Positions 54,200 through 63,959 of a stretch of 64,000 bases of DNA are shown here, piece after piece. The stretch spans positions 140,889-204,888 of the forward strand of contig DIZI01000008.1 in the NCBI GenBank assembly GCA_002427885.1, given 5' to 3'. The DNA is from Paludibacter sp. UBA6032. GTDB taxonomy: Bacteria; Bacteroidota; Bacteroidia; Bacteroidales; Paludibacteraceae. The stretch's first letter is position 1. Each line of letters begins with the position of its first letter. The notes below the pieces were generated by a model, which worked only from the letters and a program-made list of their open reading frames with translations, did not search any database and was not told where the DNA came from. A program made the translations under genes and the position numbers.

Positions 54200-57100
54200 A
54201 TGATAAGTCAAAATCAATATAGAGCCCTTTTAAAGTTCCCCGGGGGAGGGATTAGGGGGTTATTCCTTTTACTACTTATTCCCATTTTAACTTATAGTCA
54301 GTCTGTTGAACTGAAATGGATTGGCGATAAACCCGAAATGAAAACCGGTGTCAGTTGGGGAGTTCCATTTGTCAAAGGAAAAATAAAAAAAGATCAGGCT
54401 TTTATTCTCAATGCAGAAAATAATCAAAAAATTCCTGTTCAAAACTGGCCGTTGGCCTATTGGCCTGATGGTTCAATAAAATGGATGGGTTTTGCCGCTG
54501 TAACTGATCTTCAGAAAAAGTATACACTTATTCCTGTTCAAAAAGCAAAGCTAACCGAAGGCTTAATTGTCAATGAAACCGGTGATATTATCCGGGTTAA
54601 TACAGGTGTCCTGACTTGTGATATCAATAAAAAAGGAAGTGTACTGATTAAAGATTTGATGGTAAATGGCAAAACTGTATCCGAAGATGGCAGGCTTGTT
54701 TGTACAATTGAAAACCGGGATCGAATTGATGAAGAAATCATTCAGTATGCCAATTTTCAAAGCGATATTAAAGAAGTTGTGGTTGAGCAATCGGGTCCTG
54801 TACGGGCTGTTGTGAAAATTACAGGAATGCATAAGTCCTTGAAGAATGACCGGGAATTTCTTCCATTTACAGTAAGGCTCTATTTTTATGCGGGTATGAA
54901 AACAGTTCGTGTTGTTCATACTTTTATATTTGATGGCGATCAGCAAAAAGACTTTATCAAAGGACTTGGAATAGTCTTTGATGTTCCTTTTCGGGAGCAG
55001 ATCCAAAATCGCCATGTTCGTTTTTCAGGAGATGAAAACGGTTTGTGGAGTGAACCGGTTAAACCGTTGATTGGTCGTTATCCTTTTAGTTATAAAGGTG
55101 ACAGAACATTGTCGAATAAACAGGTTGCCGGTGAACTGATTCCTGAGATTACAAAAGACGATTCTGTAGCATTTCATAATTTCATTCATTTTCCTGCCTG
55201 GGATAGTTATAAACTCACTCAACTGACTGCAGATGCTTTCACCATTAGTAAAAGAACCAACGACAAAAGTTCCTGGTTATTTGCCAACTCCGGCAAACAA
55301 TCTTCAGGTCTTGCGTTGGTTGGTGATGTAAGTGGCGGATTAGCTGTTTCGTTGAAAAATTGCTGGCAATCTTATCCAGCTTCGTTGGAAATTAATCATG
55401 CCCGAGGAGAAAAAGCCGAATTAGCGGTTTGGTTTTGGTCGAAAGATGCCGAAGCTATGGATTTAAGACATTATGATACCATTCCTCACGATTTGGATGC
55501 TACTTACGAAGACGTTCAACCCGGATTCAGTACACCAACGGGTGTGGCCCGAACCAGCGAACTGACCCTTTTCCCATTTGATCAATTGCCAACAAAACAG
55601 GAGACTTCAGAGATGGCAATTTATGGAACTAAAACTCATCAACTGATTTGTACACCGAAATATCTTCACGATGTTAAGGCTTTTGGAACCTGGAGCTTGC
55701 CCGATCGTTCCAATGCAACGAAAATCTGGATTGAAAATCAATTGGACAGTTCGATTTTGTTTTATCAGACTGCCATAAAAGAACATCATTGGTACGGTTT
55801 CTGGAACTATGGCGATGTTATGCACACATACGATCCGGTGCGTCATTCCTGGAAATATGATATCGGAGGATTTGCCTGGGATAATACCGAATTAGCCCCC
55901 GGAAACTGGCTTTGGTACAGTTTCCTTCGTAGCGGAAGAGCTGATATTTTCAGCATGGCCGAAGCCATGACGCGTCATAATTCGGAAGTTGATGTCTATC
56001 ATCTCGGACGTTTTAAAGGATTGGGAAGCCGGCACAATGTCTCGCACTGGGGCGACGGGGCGAAAGAAGCCCGCATTGCACAGGCCGCATGGAAACGTCA
56101 GTATTATTACCTGACAACCGATGAACGATCGGGTGATTTGATGCACGAATCGCTGGAATCTGAAAAAGCAGTTTGTGAATTTGATCCTTTGCGAATTGCT
56201 CAACCACGCGATAAATTTCCGTATAATGCTCCGGCTCGTTTGCGCTGGGGACCCGATTGGTTGGCACTTGCCGGTAATTGGATGACCGAGTGGGAACGAA
56301 CCGGTGACAAAAAATATTACAATAAAATTATTGCAGGAATGGAGAGTCTCTCTAAACTTCCGTCCGGATTATTTACCGGTCCCAATGGGTTGGGTTACGA
56401 TCCGGCAACCGGAAAACTTAGTTATGATGGTGATCCGAAAATTACCAATCATAATCATCTGGCAACTATGATGGGCGGTTTTGAAATTCTGACCGAAATG
56501 TTTGATATGATTGATTGTCCGGCATTCCGAAAAACATTTACCGATTATTGTAAATTCTATGCTATGCCAAAAGATGATCCCGAGCGTACTCCCGAAAATG
56601 CAAATTGGGGCTTTTTTACTTTCCCCAATCAACGTTTGACAGCCTTTGCAGCGAATGAACTGAACGATGATAAGCTGGCGGAAAGAGCCTGGCATGATTT
56701 TTTAGGAGGAAGACGTCGAACCGGAATTTCGAACCGGAGTCTATATGGGTCTCAAATTATTGAGAGGCCGGAAGTGTTGAATCCTGTTCACGAAAATCCG
56801 CGTATGAGTACGAACAGTACGGCACAATGGGGATTGAATGCAATCATTCTGTTGGAATTGATTGGCGATAAAATTCCGGATCCAAAAACGATGGAAGAAC
56901 GTAAATCATTTGAATCGCTGGAAAATTTGTCCTGGAAACAAACATTTAGTGACGATTTCAAAAAATCGTGGTCATCAAATTGGATATTGGATGGACAAAA
57001 GGCAAATTTGAAAAAGACGAAGAACGGTTTGTTATTCAAAGCCGGACCAACTCCGGCTAACGATGCCAATCATGCGGTACTTTGGACAAAACAGTCATTC

Positions 57101-57637
57101 GAAGGTAATTTACGGATTGAATTTGACTTTACCCGAATGGATACTGCCACAAAATATGTAAATATAATTTACTTGTGTGCCACGGGAAGTGGAGCAGGTG
57201 AGTACGATAATGATATTTCAAAATGGAGCAATTTACGGACAGTTCCATCTATGAAAACGTATTTCGAACATATGCATGCATATCATATCAGCTTTGCCGC
57301 TTACGAAAATGATAATTTGAATCCGGAAAATGATTATATTCGTGCCCGTTATTATTTACCTGAACGTGGAACGGGATTAAACGGGACTGAAATGAAACCT
57401 GATTACTCTCGTACAGGACTTTTTAAAACCGGTATGTTGAATCATATAACGATTATAAAAAATGGAGATGATATTTTTATGAAAATAAAAAACTCCGGAA
57501 AAGAACAAATCTGTCATTGGGAAACGAACGAATTTCCTCCTTTAAAGTCGGGTAGAATAGGATTGCGATTGATGGGCTCACGTGTTTCTGAGTTTAAAAA
57601 TTTCAGGGTTTTTGAATTATCGGGAAATAATAAATAA
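54200..57637 (+). CDS. PL26/PcRGLX-like exo-rhamnogalacturonan lyase with LamG-like domain
   Basis: The 1145-residue protein resembles the PcRGLX/YetA-type exo-rhamnogalacturonan lyases (PL26). The N-terminal RIFT-barrel block (about 33-115) contains GVSWGVPFVKG and QNWPLAYWPDGSIKWMGFA. A central beta-sandwich and an alpha/alpha toroid follow to about 900, with SRHNVSHWGDGAKEARI and NHNHLATMMGGFE. The last 230 residues (FSDDFKKSWSSNWIL…) form a LamG-like beta-sandwich similar to DUF6250. The signal peptide is odd: residues 12-21 (KFPGGGIRG) are encoded by a C/G-rich repeat, with the hydrophobic core LFLLLLIPIL behind it. It follows the PL11 gene by 7 bp and probably removes unsaturated disaccharides from the ends made by PL11. 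Confidence 0.8.
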   Translation: MISQNQYRALLKFPGGGIRGLFLLLLIPILTYSQSVELKWIGDKPEMKTGVSWGVPFVKGKIKKDQAFILNAENNQKIPVQNWPLAYWPDGSIKWMGFAAVTDLQKKYTLIPVQKAKLTEGLIVNETGDIIRVNTGVLTCDINKKGSVLIKDLMVNGKTVSEDGRLVCTIENRDRIDEEIIQYANFQSDIKEVVVEQSGPVRAVVKITGMHKSLKNDREFLPFTVRLYFYAGMKTVRVVHTFIFDGDQQKDFIKGLGIVFDVPFREQIQNRHVRFSGDENGLWSEPVKPLIGRYPFSYKGDRTLSNKQVAGELIPEITKDDSVAFHNFIHFPAWDSYKLTQLTADAFTISKRTNDKSSWLFANSGKQSSGLALVGDVSGGLAVSLKNCWQSYPASLEINHARGEKAELAVWFWSKDAEAMDLRHYDTIPHDLDATYEDVQPGFSTPTGVARTSELTLFPFDQLPTKQETSEMAIYGTKTHQLICTPKYLHDVKAFGTWSLPDRSNATKIWIENQLDSSILFYQTAIKEHHWYGFWNYGDVMHTYDPVRHSWKYDIGGFAWDNTELAPGNWLWYSFLRSGRADIFSMAEAMTRHNSEVDVYHLGRFKGLGSRHNVSHWGDGAKEARIAQAAWKRQYYYLTTDERSGDLMHESLESEKAVCEFDPLRIAQPRDKFPYNAPARLRWGPDWLALAGNWMTEWERTGDKKYYNKIIAGMESLSKLPSGLFTGPNGLGYDPATGKLSYDGDPKITNHNHLATMMGGFEILTEMFDMIDCPAFRKTFTDYCKFYAMPKDDPERTPENANWGFFTFPNQRLTAFAANELNDDKLAERAWHDFLGGRRRTGISNRSLYGSQIIERPEVLNPVHENPRMSTNSTAQWGLNAIILLELIGDKIPDPKTMEERKSFESLENLSWKQTFSDDFKKSWSSNWILDGQKANLKKTKNGLLFKAGPTPANDANHAVLWTKQSFEGNLRIEFDFTRMDTATKYVNIIYLCATGSGAGEYDNDISKWSNLRTVPSMKTYFEHMHAYHISFAAYENDNLNPENDYIRARYYLPERGTGLNGTEMKPDYSRTGLFKTGMLNHITIIKNGDDIFMKIKNSGKEQICHWETNEFPPLKSGRIGLRLMGSRVSEFKNFRVFELSGNNK
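54227..54262 (+). repeat. dispersed C/G-rich repeat, copy 3 (inside a signal peptide)
   Basis: It reads TTTTAAAGTTCCCC, GGGGGAGGG, ATTA, GGGGGTT. It resembles copy 2 (12651-12693) and the complement of copy 1 (12511-12537). It is translated as part of the PL26-like protein's signal peptide. Confidence 0.55.
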
Positions 57638-57642
57638 ATATT

Positions 57643-59079
57643 ATGAAAAAAATTATTCTTATAGTATGCTCATTTCTAATGATTGGATTCGCTTCTGCCG
57701 AAATAATCTTACCCAAAGTTATCACCAACAATATGGTGTTACAACAAAAAAAATCGGTTGCAATCTGGGGAAAAGCAGATGCAAACGAAAAAGTAACAGT
57801 TAAATTTGAAGGGCAAATTAAAATAACTGTTGCCGACAGCTCAGGAAACTGGGAAGTGAAACTCAATCCTATGAGTGCATCTGCCGTACCAAGAAAAATG
57901 ATTCTTTCAGGTTCAAATACGATTACACTTGACAATATATTAGTAGGTGAAGTGTGGTTGTGTTCGGGTCAATCCAACATGGAATATCCACTTGATTATA
58001 AGATTAAACGATATGCCGCTCCGAAAAAAGGAGATGATTTAGCACAAATTGAATTAAAAAGTCCGAAAAATCCCCTGATTCGTATTTTATATGTTGAGCA
58101 TAAACTCCAGCCCGAACTTCCGACTAAAGGCTGGACGGATTGCAACGATTCAACTTTTCGGTTTGTCAGTGCTGCCGGTTACTTTTTTGCTAAAGAGTTA
58201 GCCCGTGACCTGAAAGTCCCAATTGGAATTATCTCCAGTTCATGGGGTGGTACACGTGTGGAACAATGGACACCTCCAACTGCTTACGAACAATCATCGT
58301 TATTTAAAGATTCTGTTTTGGGAAAAAAGAATTTCAAAATAGATGGTATGGTTCCAGGCAAAATGTTTGAAGGAATGATTCTGCCGATAATACCATATAC
58401 TATCAAAGGTTTTTTATGGTATCAGGGTGAATCCAATTTAATGATACACGATACAACTACCTTTGCTGCTAAAACGAAATTGATGGTGGAGACCTGGAGA
58501 GGACTTTGGAATGATAATCAAATACCGTTTTATTTTGTACAAATAGCTCCTTATCATTATAGTAAGCGGAAAGATAAACTTCAACATGGCACTGATTTAT
58601 TACCTTATTATTGGGAAGCACAGGCTGAATGTCTCGATATTCCAAAAACAGGAATGGTGGTAACAACCGATTTGGTGGACGATTTGAATAACATACATCC
58701 AAGTTATAAATGGGAAGTCGGGCGACGCTTATCACTTTGGGCACTGGCAAATGATTATGGAAAGCAAATTGTTTTCTCCGGGCCCTTATATTCTAAAATG
58801 AAAATCAAAAAGAATAACATTGAACTCGAATTTACTCATGAAGGTAGTGGCTTAATCAGTGCCGATGAACAACCATTAAATTGGTTTACAATAGCGGGAG
58901 CGGATAAAAAGTTTGTTGTTGCTAAAGCTGTCATCAGAGGGAATAAAGTCTTGGTGAGTTCTGAAGATGTTCTCAATCCTGTTGCGGTTCGCTTTGCCTG
59001 GGATGAAGCAGCCATGCCGAATTTTTGTAACAAAGAAAAGTTACCAGCCTCGCCTTTCAGAACAGATAGCTGGAAATAG
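57643..59079 (+). CDS. sialate O-acetylesterase-family esterase
   Basis: This 478-residue SGNH-type esterase of the sialate O-acetylesterase family has a signal peptide (1-19) and an N-terminal beta-sandwich (about 20-100, LPKVITNNMVLQQKKSVAIWGKA). The catalytic domain has nucleophile Ser in CSGQSNMEYP (about 111), Gly/Asn in SSSWGGTRVEQW and WYQGESN, and the Asp-His pair in DDLNNIHPSYKWEVGRR (His about 352). In pectin loci such enzymes usually remove acetyl groups from rhamnogalacturonan or its side chains; sialic acid is not implied. No T9SS domain is seen, so it is likely periplasmic. It starts 5 bp after the PL26-like gene. Confidence 0.9.
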   Translation: MKKIILIVCSFLMIGFASAEIILPKVITNNMVLQQKKSVAIWGKADANEKVTVKFEGQIKITVADSSGNWEVKLNPMSASAVPRKMILSGSNTITLDNILVGEVWLCSGQSNMEYPLDYKIKRYAAPKKGDDLAQIELKSPKNPLIRILYVEHKLQPELPTKGWTDCNDSTFRFVSAAGYFFAKELARDLKVPIGIISSSWGGTRVEQWTPPTAYEQSSLFKDSVLGKKNFKIDGMVPGKMFEGMILPIIPYTIKGFLWYQGESNLMIHDTTTFAAKTKLMVETWRGLWNDNQIPFYFVQIAPYHYSKRKDKLQHGTDLLPYYWEAQAECLDIPKTGMVVTTDLVDDLNNIHPSYKWEVGRRLSLWALANDYGKQIVFSGPLYSKMKIKKNNIELEFTHEGSGLISADEQPLNWFTIAGADKKFVVAKAVIRGNKVLVSSEDVLNPVAVRFAWDEAAMPNFCNKEKLPASPFRTDSWK

Positions 59080-59134
59080 ATCGGATTTTATTTATTTCAT
59101 GATTCTTATTTAATTAACCAGTATTTATTTGATT

Positions 59135-60175
59135 ATGAATAATTTGTATAAAGGAATGGTTTTGTTTTTTATTTGCTCATTTACATTGATGAGTTGCGAT
59201 AAAAAAAGTGAAGTTGAAGAGATTATTACTCCTAAGGTTGTCTATCTGGCCGGTGCCGAAGTAAACAGCGATGGAAATCTTGTTGCAAAATACTGGAAGG
59301 ATGGAATCCCGGTATATTTGACTGATGGTACAACAGATGCTGTTGCATATTCTATGTATGTATCTGATGTAGATATATATGTGGCAGGATATGAACGAGA
59401 TAAAAAAACAGGTCACCAGGTGGCTAAATATTGGAAAAACGGTGTGGGTATAAACCTTTCTGATGCCAGCAGGGATGCGCTTGCCAGTTCGATTTTCGTG
59501 ACTGATACAAATGTTTATGTTGCGGGATATGATAGTTATGGATATGGAGTTGCTAAATATTGGAAAAATGGAGCATCGCATAATTTGACTGAAGGCAAAA
59601 CATCTGCATCAGCAGAAGCTGTTTTTGTGGCAAATAATAATGTGTATATTGTTGGAACCGAAAACGTGGATAACAATAATCTTTTCAGGATGAACTACAA
59701 TGTAGGGAAGCTTTGGATTAACGATGTACCAACTTCACTGACTGATGGTAATGGTATATCCAAAATTAATTCGGTTTTTGTCAATGGGAGTGATGTTTAT
59801 ATTGCAGGTAGTGTTCAGGATTCAGTTTCGAAAATATATATTTCAAAATACTGGAAGAATAGTTTAGCTATGACATTAAGTGAGAGTAGTAATACCTCTG
59901 ATGCAAACTCAATTTTTGTATCCGGTAGCGATGTGTACGTAGCAGGAAAGGAATTTAATGGCAATTATAGTGTCGCAAAATACTGGAAAGACGGTGTTTC
60001 TGTAGATTTAACTGATGGAACAAAAAGTGCATATGCCAATTCTGTTTTTGTCGTTGGTGAAGATGTGTACGTCGCCGGTTCGGAAAATAATATTGCCAAA
60101 TACTGGAAAAACGGAGCAGCTTTAAATATTAAAAATGCAAGTATAAGTTGGATCAATTCTATCTTTGTAAAGTAA
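59135..60175 (+). CDS. lipoprotein with seven YVAG...KYWKNG repeats, predicted seven-bladed propeller
   Basis: The protein of 346 residues starts at ATG 59135 with a lipoprotein signal (FTLMSCDKKSEVEE, Cys about residue 21). Seven repeats of about 44 residues follow, each with the pattern SVFV-x-DVYVAG-x(5-15)-VAKYWKNG-x-x-LTDG. The first starts as VVYLAG without its preceding SVFV strand and the protein ends with SWINSIFVK, which would supply that strand: the Velcro closure of a circular propeller. No catalytic residues are recognised. It may be a surface carbohydrate- or protein-binding component of the pectin locus. The fourth repeat is the most divergent (YIVG…GKLWIND). Confidence 0.75.
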   Translation: MNNLYKGMVLFFICSFTLMSCDKKSEVEEIITPKVVYLAGAEVNSDGNLVAKYWKDGIPVYLTDGTTDAVAYSMYVSDVDIYVAGYERDKKTGHQVAKYWKNGVGINLSDASRDALASSIFVTDTNVYVAGYDSYGYGVAKYWKNGASHNLTEGKTSASAEAVFVANNNVYIVGTENVDNNNLFRMNYNVGKLWINDVPTSLTDGNGISKINSVFVNGSDVYIAGSVQDSVSKIYISKYWKNSLAMTLSESSNTSDANSIFVSGSDVYVAGKEFNGNYSVAKYWKDGVSVDLTDGTKSAYANSVFVVGEDVYVAGSENNIAKYWKNGAALNIKNASISWINSIFVK

Positions 60176-60328
60176 ACTCTCTTGATCAAATTAAGAAGAA
60201 CCCGTCAATTAATAATTCTACTGGTTAAATCAGTATTATTATTCCCTAAAAAGCTAATTTCAGGAATTAATATCAATTCACAAAGTCTTACTATCATTTA
60301 ACGAAGTTTTTTGATTGGGGAATATGAC

Positions 60329-60336
60329 TATTTTTG
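60329..60336 (+). promoter_or_regulatory. putative -7 element before the PL1 gene
   Basis: TATTTTTG fits TAnnTTTG, 36 bp before the ATG. TTG words at 60311 and 60315 are closer than usual, so the -33 element is uncertain. Confidence 0.45.
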
Positions 60337-60371
60337 TAAACGAAAAAAAATCACCTTAAATCATATTGAAA

Positions 60372-63300
60372 ATGAGAAAATTAATTTTTACTCTCACCTT
60401 TTTTTGCGCTGCTATAAGTCTTACATTTGCACAACTGGTCGCTTTTCCGGGAGCCGAAGGTTTCGGAAAATTCGCTAAAGGAGCCCGTGCATCTTCTTCA
60501 CCTACAGTTTACCATGTTACAAATCTTAATGACACAGGAACCGGATCCTTTCGCGATGCTGTCAGTTCCTCTAACCGTATAGTCGTTTTTGACGTGGCTG
60601 GTGTGATAAAAATTACCGGCAGGATGATTGTTTCATCCAATATATACATAGCCGGGCAAACTGCTCCGGGCGAGGGAATTACTATTTATGGGAATGGCTT
60701 CTCGTATACAGGTGCCAATAACGTTATCTGCCGTTACCTGCGTATGCGTATGGGAAACATTGGTGACAGTGGGAAAGATGCCTGTGGGATAGCAAATGGT
60801 AGTAATATGATTTTCGACCACATTTCAGCTGCCTGGGGACGCGACGAAACTTTCTCGATCAGTTGGGATGGCAAGGGAACTGAACCAACCAATATAACCA
60901 TTCAAAATTCTGTTATTTCACAAGGGTTAATGGCTCACTCAGCCGGTGGATTAATTCAGACAAATGGTGGAGTTACTTTGTATCGAAATGCTTACATTGA
61001 TAATGGAACCCGTAACAATAAAATAAAAGGAATTAACCAGTACGTAAATAATATTGTTTATAACTGGGAAGCTGGAGCTTACATTATGGGTGGTGATTCC
61101 GAAGGTGAATCGTTTGCCAATGCTGTAAGTAATTATTTTATAAAAGGACCTGCCAATGGGGGAAGTCCGTTTAGTGTTGGAAATAATCTTTATCATTTAT
61201 ATGCGGACGATAACTGGCACGATGGCAATCGGAATCAGTTGCTCGATGGTTATCTGATACCTCATAGTGAATTTGGAGGTGGTCCTGATTTTCAGGCAAC
61301 GCCCTATAACTATCCTGTTTTACCTACCTGGCCTGCATCAACATTAATCGACTCTGTTTTGCCTTCTGTGGGTGCATCATTACCTTACCGTGACTTGGAG
61401 GATTGTTATGTAATTGATGAGCTAAAATCGTTTGGCAAAAAAGGATATCTGATTACTAACGAAACTGAAAACCCAATCGGTACACCTGCTCAATGGACTA
61501 TGTGGACAGGAACAAAAAGAACAGATACAGATAATGATGGTATTCCCGATGAATGGGAAACTGCCAACGGACTAAACCCAAATCTGGCTTCAGATGCCGT
61601 TGAATTGGCTGCCAACGGATATTTGAACATTGAAAATTACATTAACAGTATAGGGAAATCCTATTCTCAGGATTTTTTGCGTGCTCCGTTGTGCCTGAAA
61701 ACCGACTCAACGTCGCAAAATACGATTTCTCTTTCGTGGTTCGATTTTACTGAAAAAGAACAAGGTTATGCTGTTGAAAAGAAAATAAATGGAATCTATA
61801 CTGAAATATCACGTACAGGGATTAATGGAAATACTTATGTTTTTACAGGTCTTAAACCGGAAGAAAAAGACACTATTCGGGTGCGTGCCTTTAATGCAGG
61901 GGGTTATTCGGCTTACTCAAATGAATTGATCGTTAAGACCAAACCAGTTCCGGTTGCTGTTCTCGATTTGTCAACTTTTCAACATGACCTCATCTGGTCA
62001 GGTGCAAACGGTTCGGTATGGGATAAAAATACGGCAAGTTGGGCCTATAATAAAGCACTTGTTGTTTACACAGATAGCGCTAAAGTCCTTTTTGAAAATT
62101 CAGCAAATAAAAACATTACGATTAATGAGCCTGTAGCAATGAAAGATATGGTCGTGAATGCTGATAGTTCATATATATTCCAGGGTTCAGGATTTATTAC
62201 CGGAACAGGCTCCGTCAATAAAACCGGTAATGGAAATCTGGCATTACTGACTGATAATAGCTATAAAGGAGCAACAGTGCTATGGAATGGTACACTGGAA
62301 ATTAATAAATTGGTAAACGGGGGCCTTTCAAGTTCAATTGGTGCTTCGCAAAACTACGATTTTAATTTAGTTTTGAAGGGCGGAAAATTGTTGTATACCG
62401 GTGCTACTACTTCTACTGACAGAAATATAAATTTAGATGGAAATGCAGAAATTTCAGTAAACAATAGTGCGGCCATAGTTACTATGAATGGTCTACTGTC
62501 TGGTCCCGGTGGATTTACTAAAAGCGGTCCCGGAAAGTTATTGTGCAAAGCAATCAATACCTATCAGGGTTCAACAACTATCAGCGAAGGAATTATGGAA
62601 CTCAATGGTGTTGCTGTTATTAATGACGGTCTGGGAAGTTCGAATATTTTGAATCTCGACGGTGGAACATTTAAAACAAGCGGAGGATCCAATACAGTTG
62701 ACGAAATTTATCCAATGAATATCTTCGTTTCCGAAGGAAAAACGAGTGGTTTTGAACCCTACCGCAATTGTCAGATCAAGAGTAAAGTAAGCGGTGGCGG
62801 GATATTAAATTTCAACATTTCGTATGTTCGTGAATATTTGACCGGCGACTGGTCACAATTTAGTGGTACTTTAAATGCAAATGGTATTGGAACTTCAACG
62901 GATGGAAGTCAGTTTATGCTTAATAACGGAACCGGAATTCCAAATGCCCGGATAGTGACTTCCGGAAATACGAAAATAGTTTGTTGGAAAAACGCAAGTA
63001 CCATGTATCTGGGCGGTTTATCCGGTCCGGGTGGCACTTATCTTTCGGGAGCAGATAAGCAAAACAACTCTGCTACAATGACATGGATTATTGGTGGTGC
63101 CGGAACTGATGAAACTTTTAGCGGAACTATTAATAATGAATGTTCAAACAGAAGTTATAAAGGTGCGACAAGTATTGTAAAAGAAGGTTCAGGATACTGG
63201 AAACTTGCCGGAGCAAATATTTATTCAGGAACAACAACGGTTAAAGATGGAATGCTTATAATCAATGGAATCCAAACCGGAGCAGGGAAAGTCACTGTGA

Positions 63301-63959
63301 TGCAGGATGCCACACTAGCCGGAAAAGGAACCATTCCTGCGCTTACAGAAATTCAATCGGGAGGTATACTTCAACCCGGTGATCCAACGCTTGTTCCAAC
63401 GAGTAATTATGGAACAATAACTTTGGGCTCTTTAGCATTGTTGTCCGGGAGCCAAACCAATATGGAAATTAATAAGTCGCTGGGAATCGTTGATAAAATC
63501 TCAACAACTGGTGTTGTGAATGTTGGAGGAACGCTAAATCTTACTATTACCGGGACTCTGAATGCCGGAGATCAGTTTACGTTGTTTACAGGCTCTTCTT
63601 TTTCAGGCTCTTTCAATGAAATTATTCCTGCAACACCCGGTACGGGTTTAATCTGGAACTTTTCGAATGGAATTCTGAAAGTAGTGAGTGAAGCAAACGG
63701 GATTGAGAAAATTGAAAGTTCCCCCGTGAAAATTTATCCAAATCCGGTTTTTGATAAAACTGAAATTTTGTTGGATAAAACCTACGAGAATGTTGATGTC
63801 ACTGTGGAATCTTTAAGTGGGAGTACCTTGTATACTTGCCAATTTTCCGGTCAGAATAAATTGAAAGTTGATATGTCTTCATTGCCAAAAGGTTTTTATC
63901 TGATTAAGCTAAAAGCCGATAATAATTTGATTTGTACCTCTAAAATAATGAAAGAATAA
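60372..63959 (+). CDS. PL1-type pectate lyase with FnIII, PATR repeats and T9SS domain
   Basis: The protein of 1195 residues starts at ATG 60372 with a signal peptide (1-20). A PL1-type parallel beta-helix (about 22-370) opens with VAFPGAEGFGKFAKGARA and contains NIYIAGQTAPGEGITIYG, CRYLRMRMGN and DHISAAWGRDE. A calcium-type loop DTDNDGIPDEWE lies near 385, then an FnIII-like domain (about 435-525, ISLSWFDFTEKEQGYAVEKK). PATR beta-strand repeats run about 540-1110, and a T9SS sorting domain about 1119-1195 (IYPNPVFDKTEILL…GFYLIKLKADN). It cleaves polygalacturonate-type stretches by calcium-dependent beta-elimination outside the cell, complementing the rhamnogalacturonan lyases. It is the last gene of the window, ending 41 bp from its edge. 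Confidence 0.9.
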   Translation: MRKLIFTLTFFCAAISLTFAQLVAFPGAEGFGKFAKGARASSSPTVYHVTNLNDTGTGSFRDAVSSSNRIVVFDVAGVIKITGRMIVSSNIYIAGQTAPGEGITIYGNGFSYTGANNVICRYLRMRMGNIGDSGKDACGIANGSNMIFDHISAAWGRDETFSISWDGKGTEPTNITIQNSVISQGLMAHSAGGLIQTNGGVTLYRNAYIDNGTRNNKIKGINQYVNNIVYNWEAGAYIMGGDSEGESFANAVSNYFIKGPANGGSPFSVGNNLYHLYADDNWHDGNRNQLLDGYLIPHSEFGGGPDFQATPYNYPVLPTWPASTLIDSVLPSVGASLPYRDLEDCYVIDELKSFGKKGYLITNETENPIGTPAQWTMWTGTKRTDTDNDGIPDEWETANGLNPNLASDAVELAANGYLNIENYINSIGKSYSQDFLRAPLCLKTDSTSQNTISLSWFDFTEKEQGYAVEKKINGIYTEISRTGINGNTYVFTGLKPEEKDTIRVRAFNAGGYSAYSNELIVKTKPVPVAVLDLSTFQHDLIWSGANGSVWDKNTASWAYNKALVVYTDSAKVLFENSANKNITINEPVAMKDMVVNADSSYIFQGSGFITGTGSVNKTGNGNLALLTDNSYKGATVLWNGTLEINKLVNGGLSSSIGASQNYDFNLVLKGGKLLYTGATTSTDRNINLDGNAEISVNNSAAIVTMNGLLSGPGGFTKSGPGKLLCKAINTYQGSTTISEGIMELNGVAVINDGLGSSNILNLDGGTFKTSGGSNTVDEIYPMNIFVSEGKTSGFEPYRNCQIKSKVSGGGILNFNISYVREYLTGDWSQFSGTLNANGIGTSTDGSQFMLNNGTGIPNARIVTSGNTKIVCWKNASTMYLGGLSGPGGTYLSGADKQNNSATMTWIIGGAGTDETFSGTINNECSNRSYKGATSIVKEGSGYWKLAGANIYSGTTTVKDGMLIINGIQTGAGKVTVMQDATLAGKGTIPALTEIQSGGILQPGDPTLVPTSNYGTITLGSLALLSGSQTNMEINKSLGIVDKISTTGVVNVGGTLNLTITGTLNAGDQFTLFTGSSFSGSFNEIIPATPGTGLIWNFSNGILKVVSEANGIEKIESSPVKIYPNPVFDKTEILLDKTYENVDVTVESLSGSTLYTCQFSGQNKLKVDMSSLPKGFYLIKLKADNNLICTSKIMKE

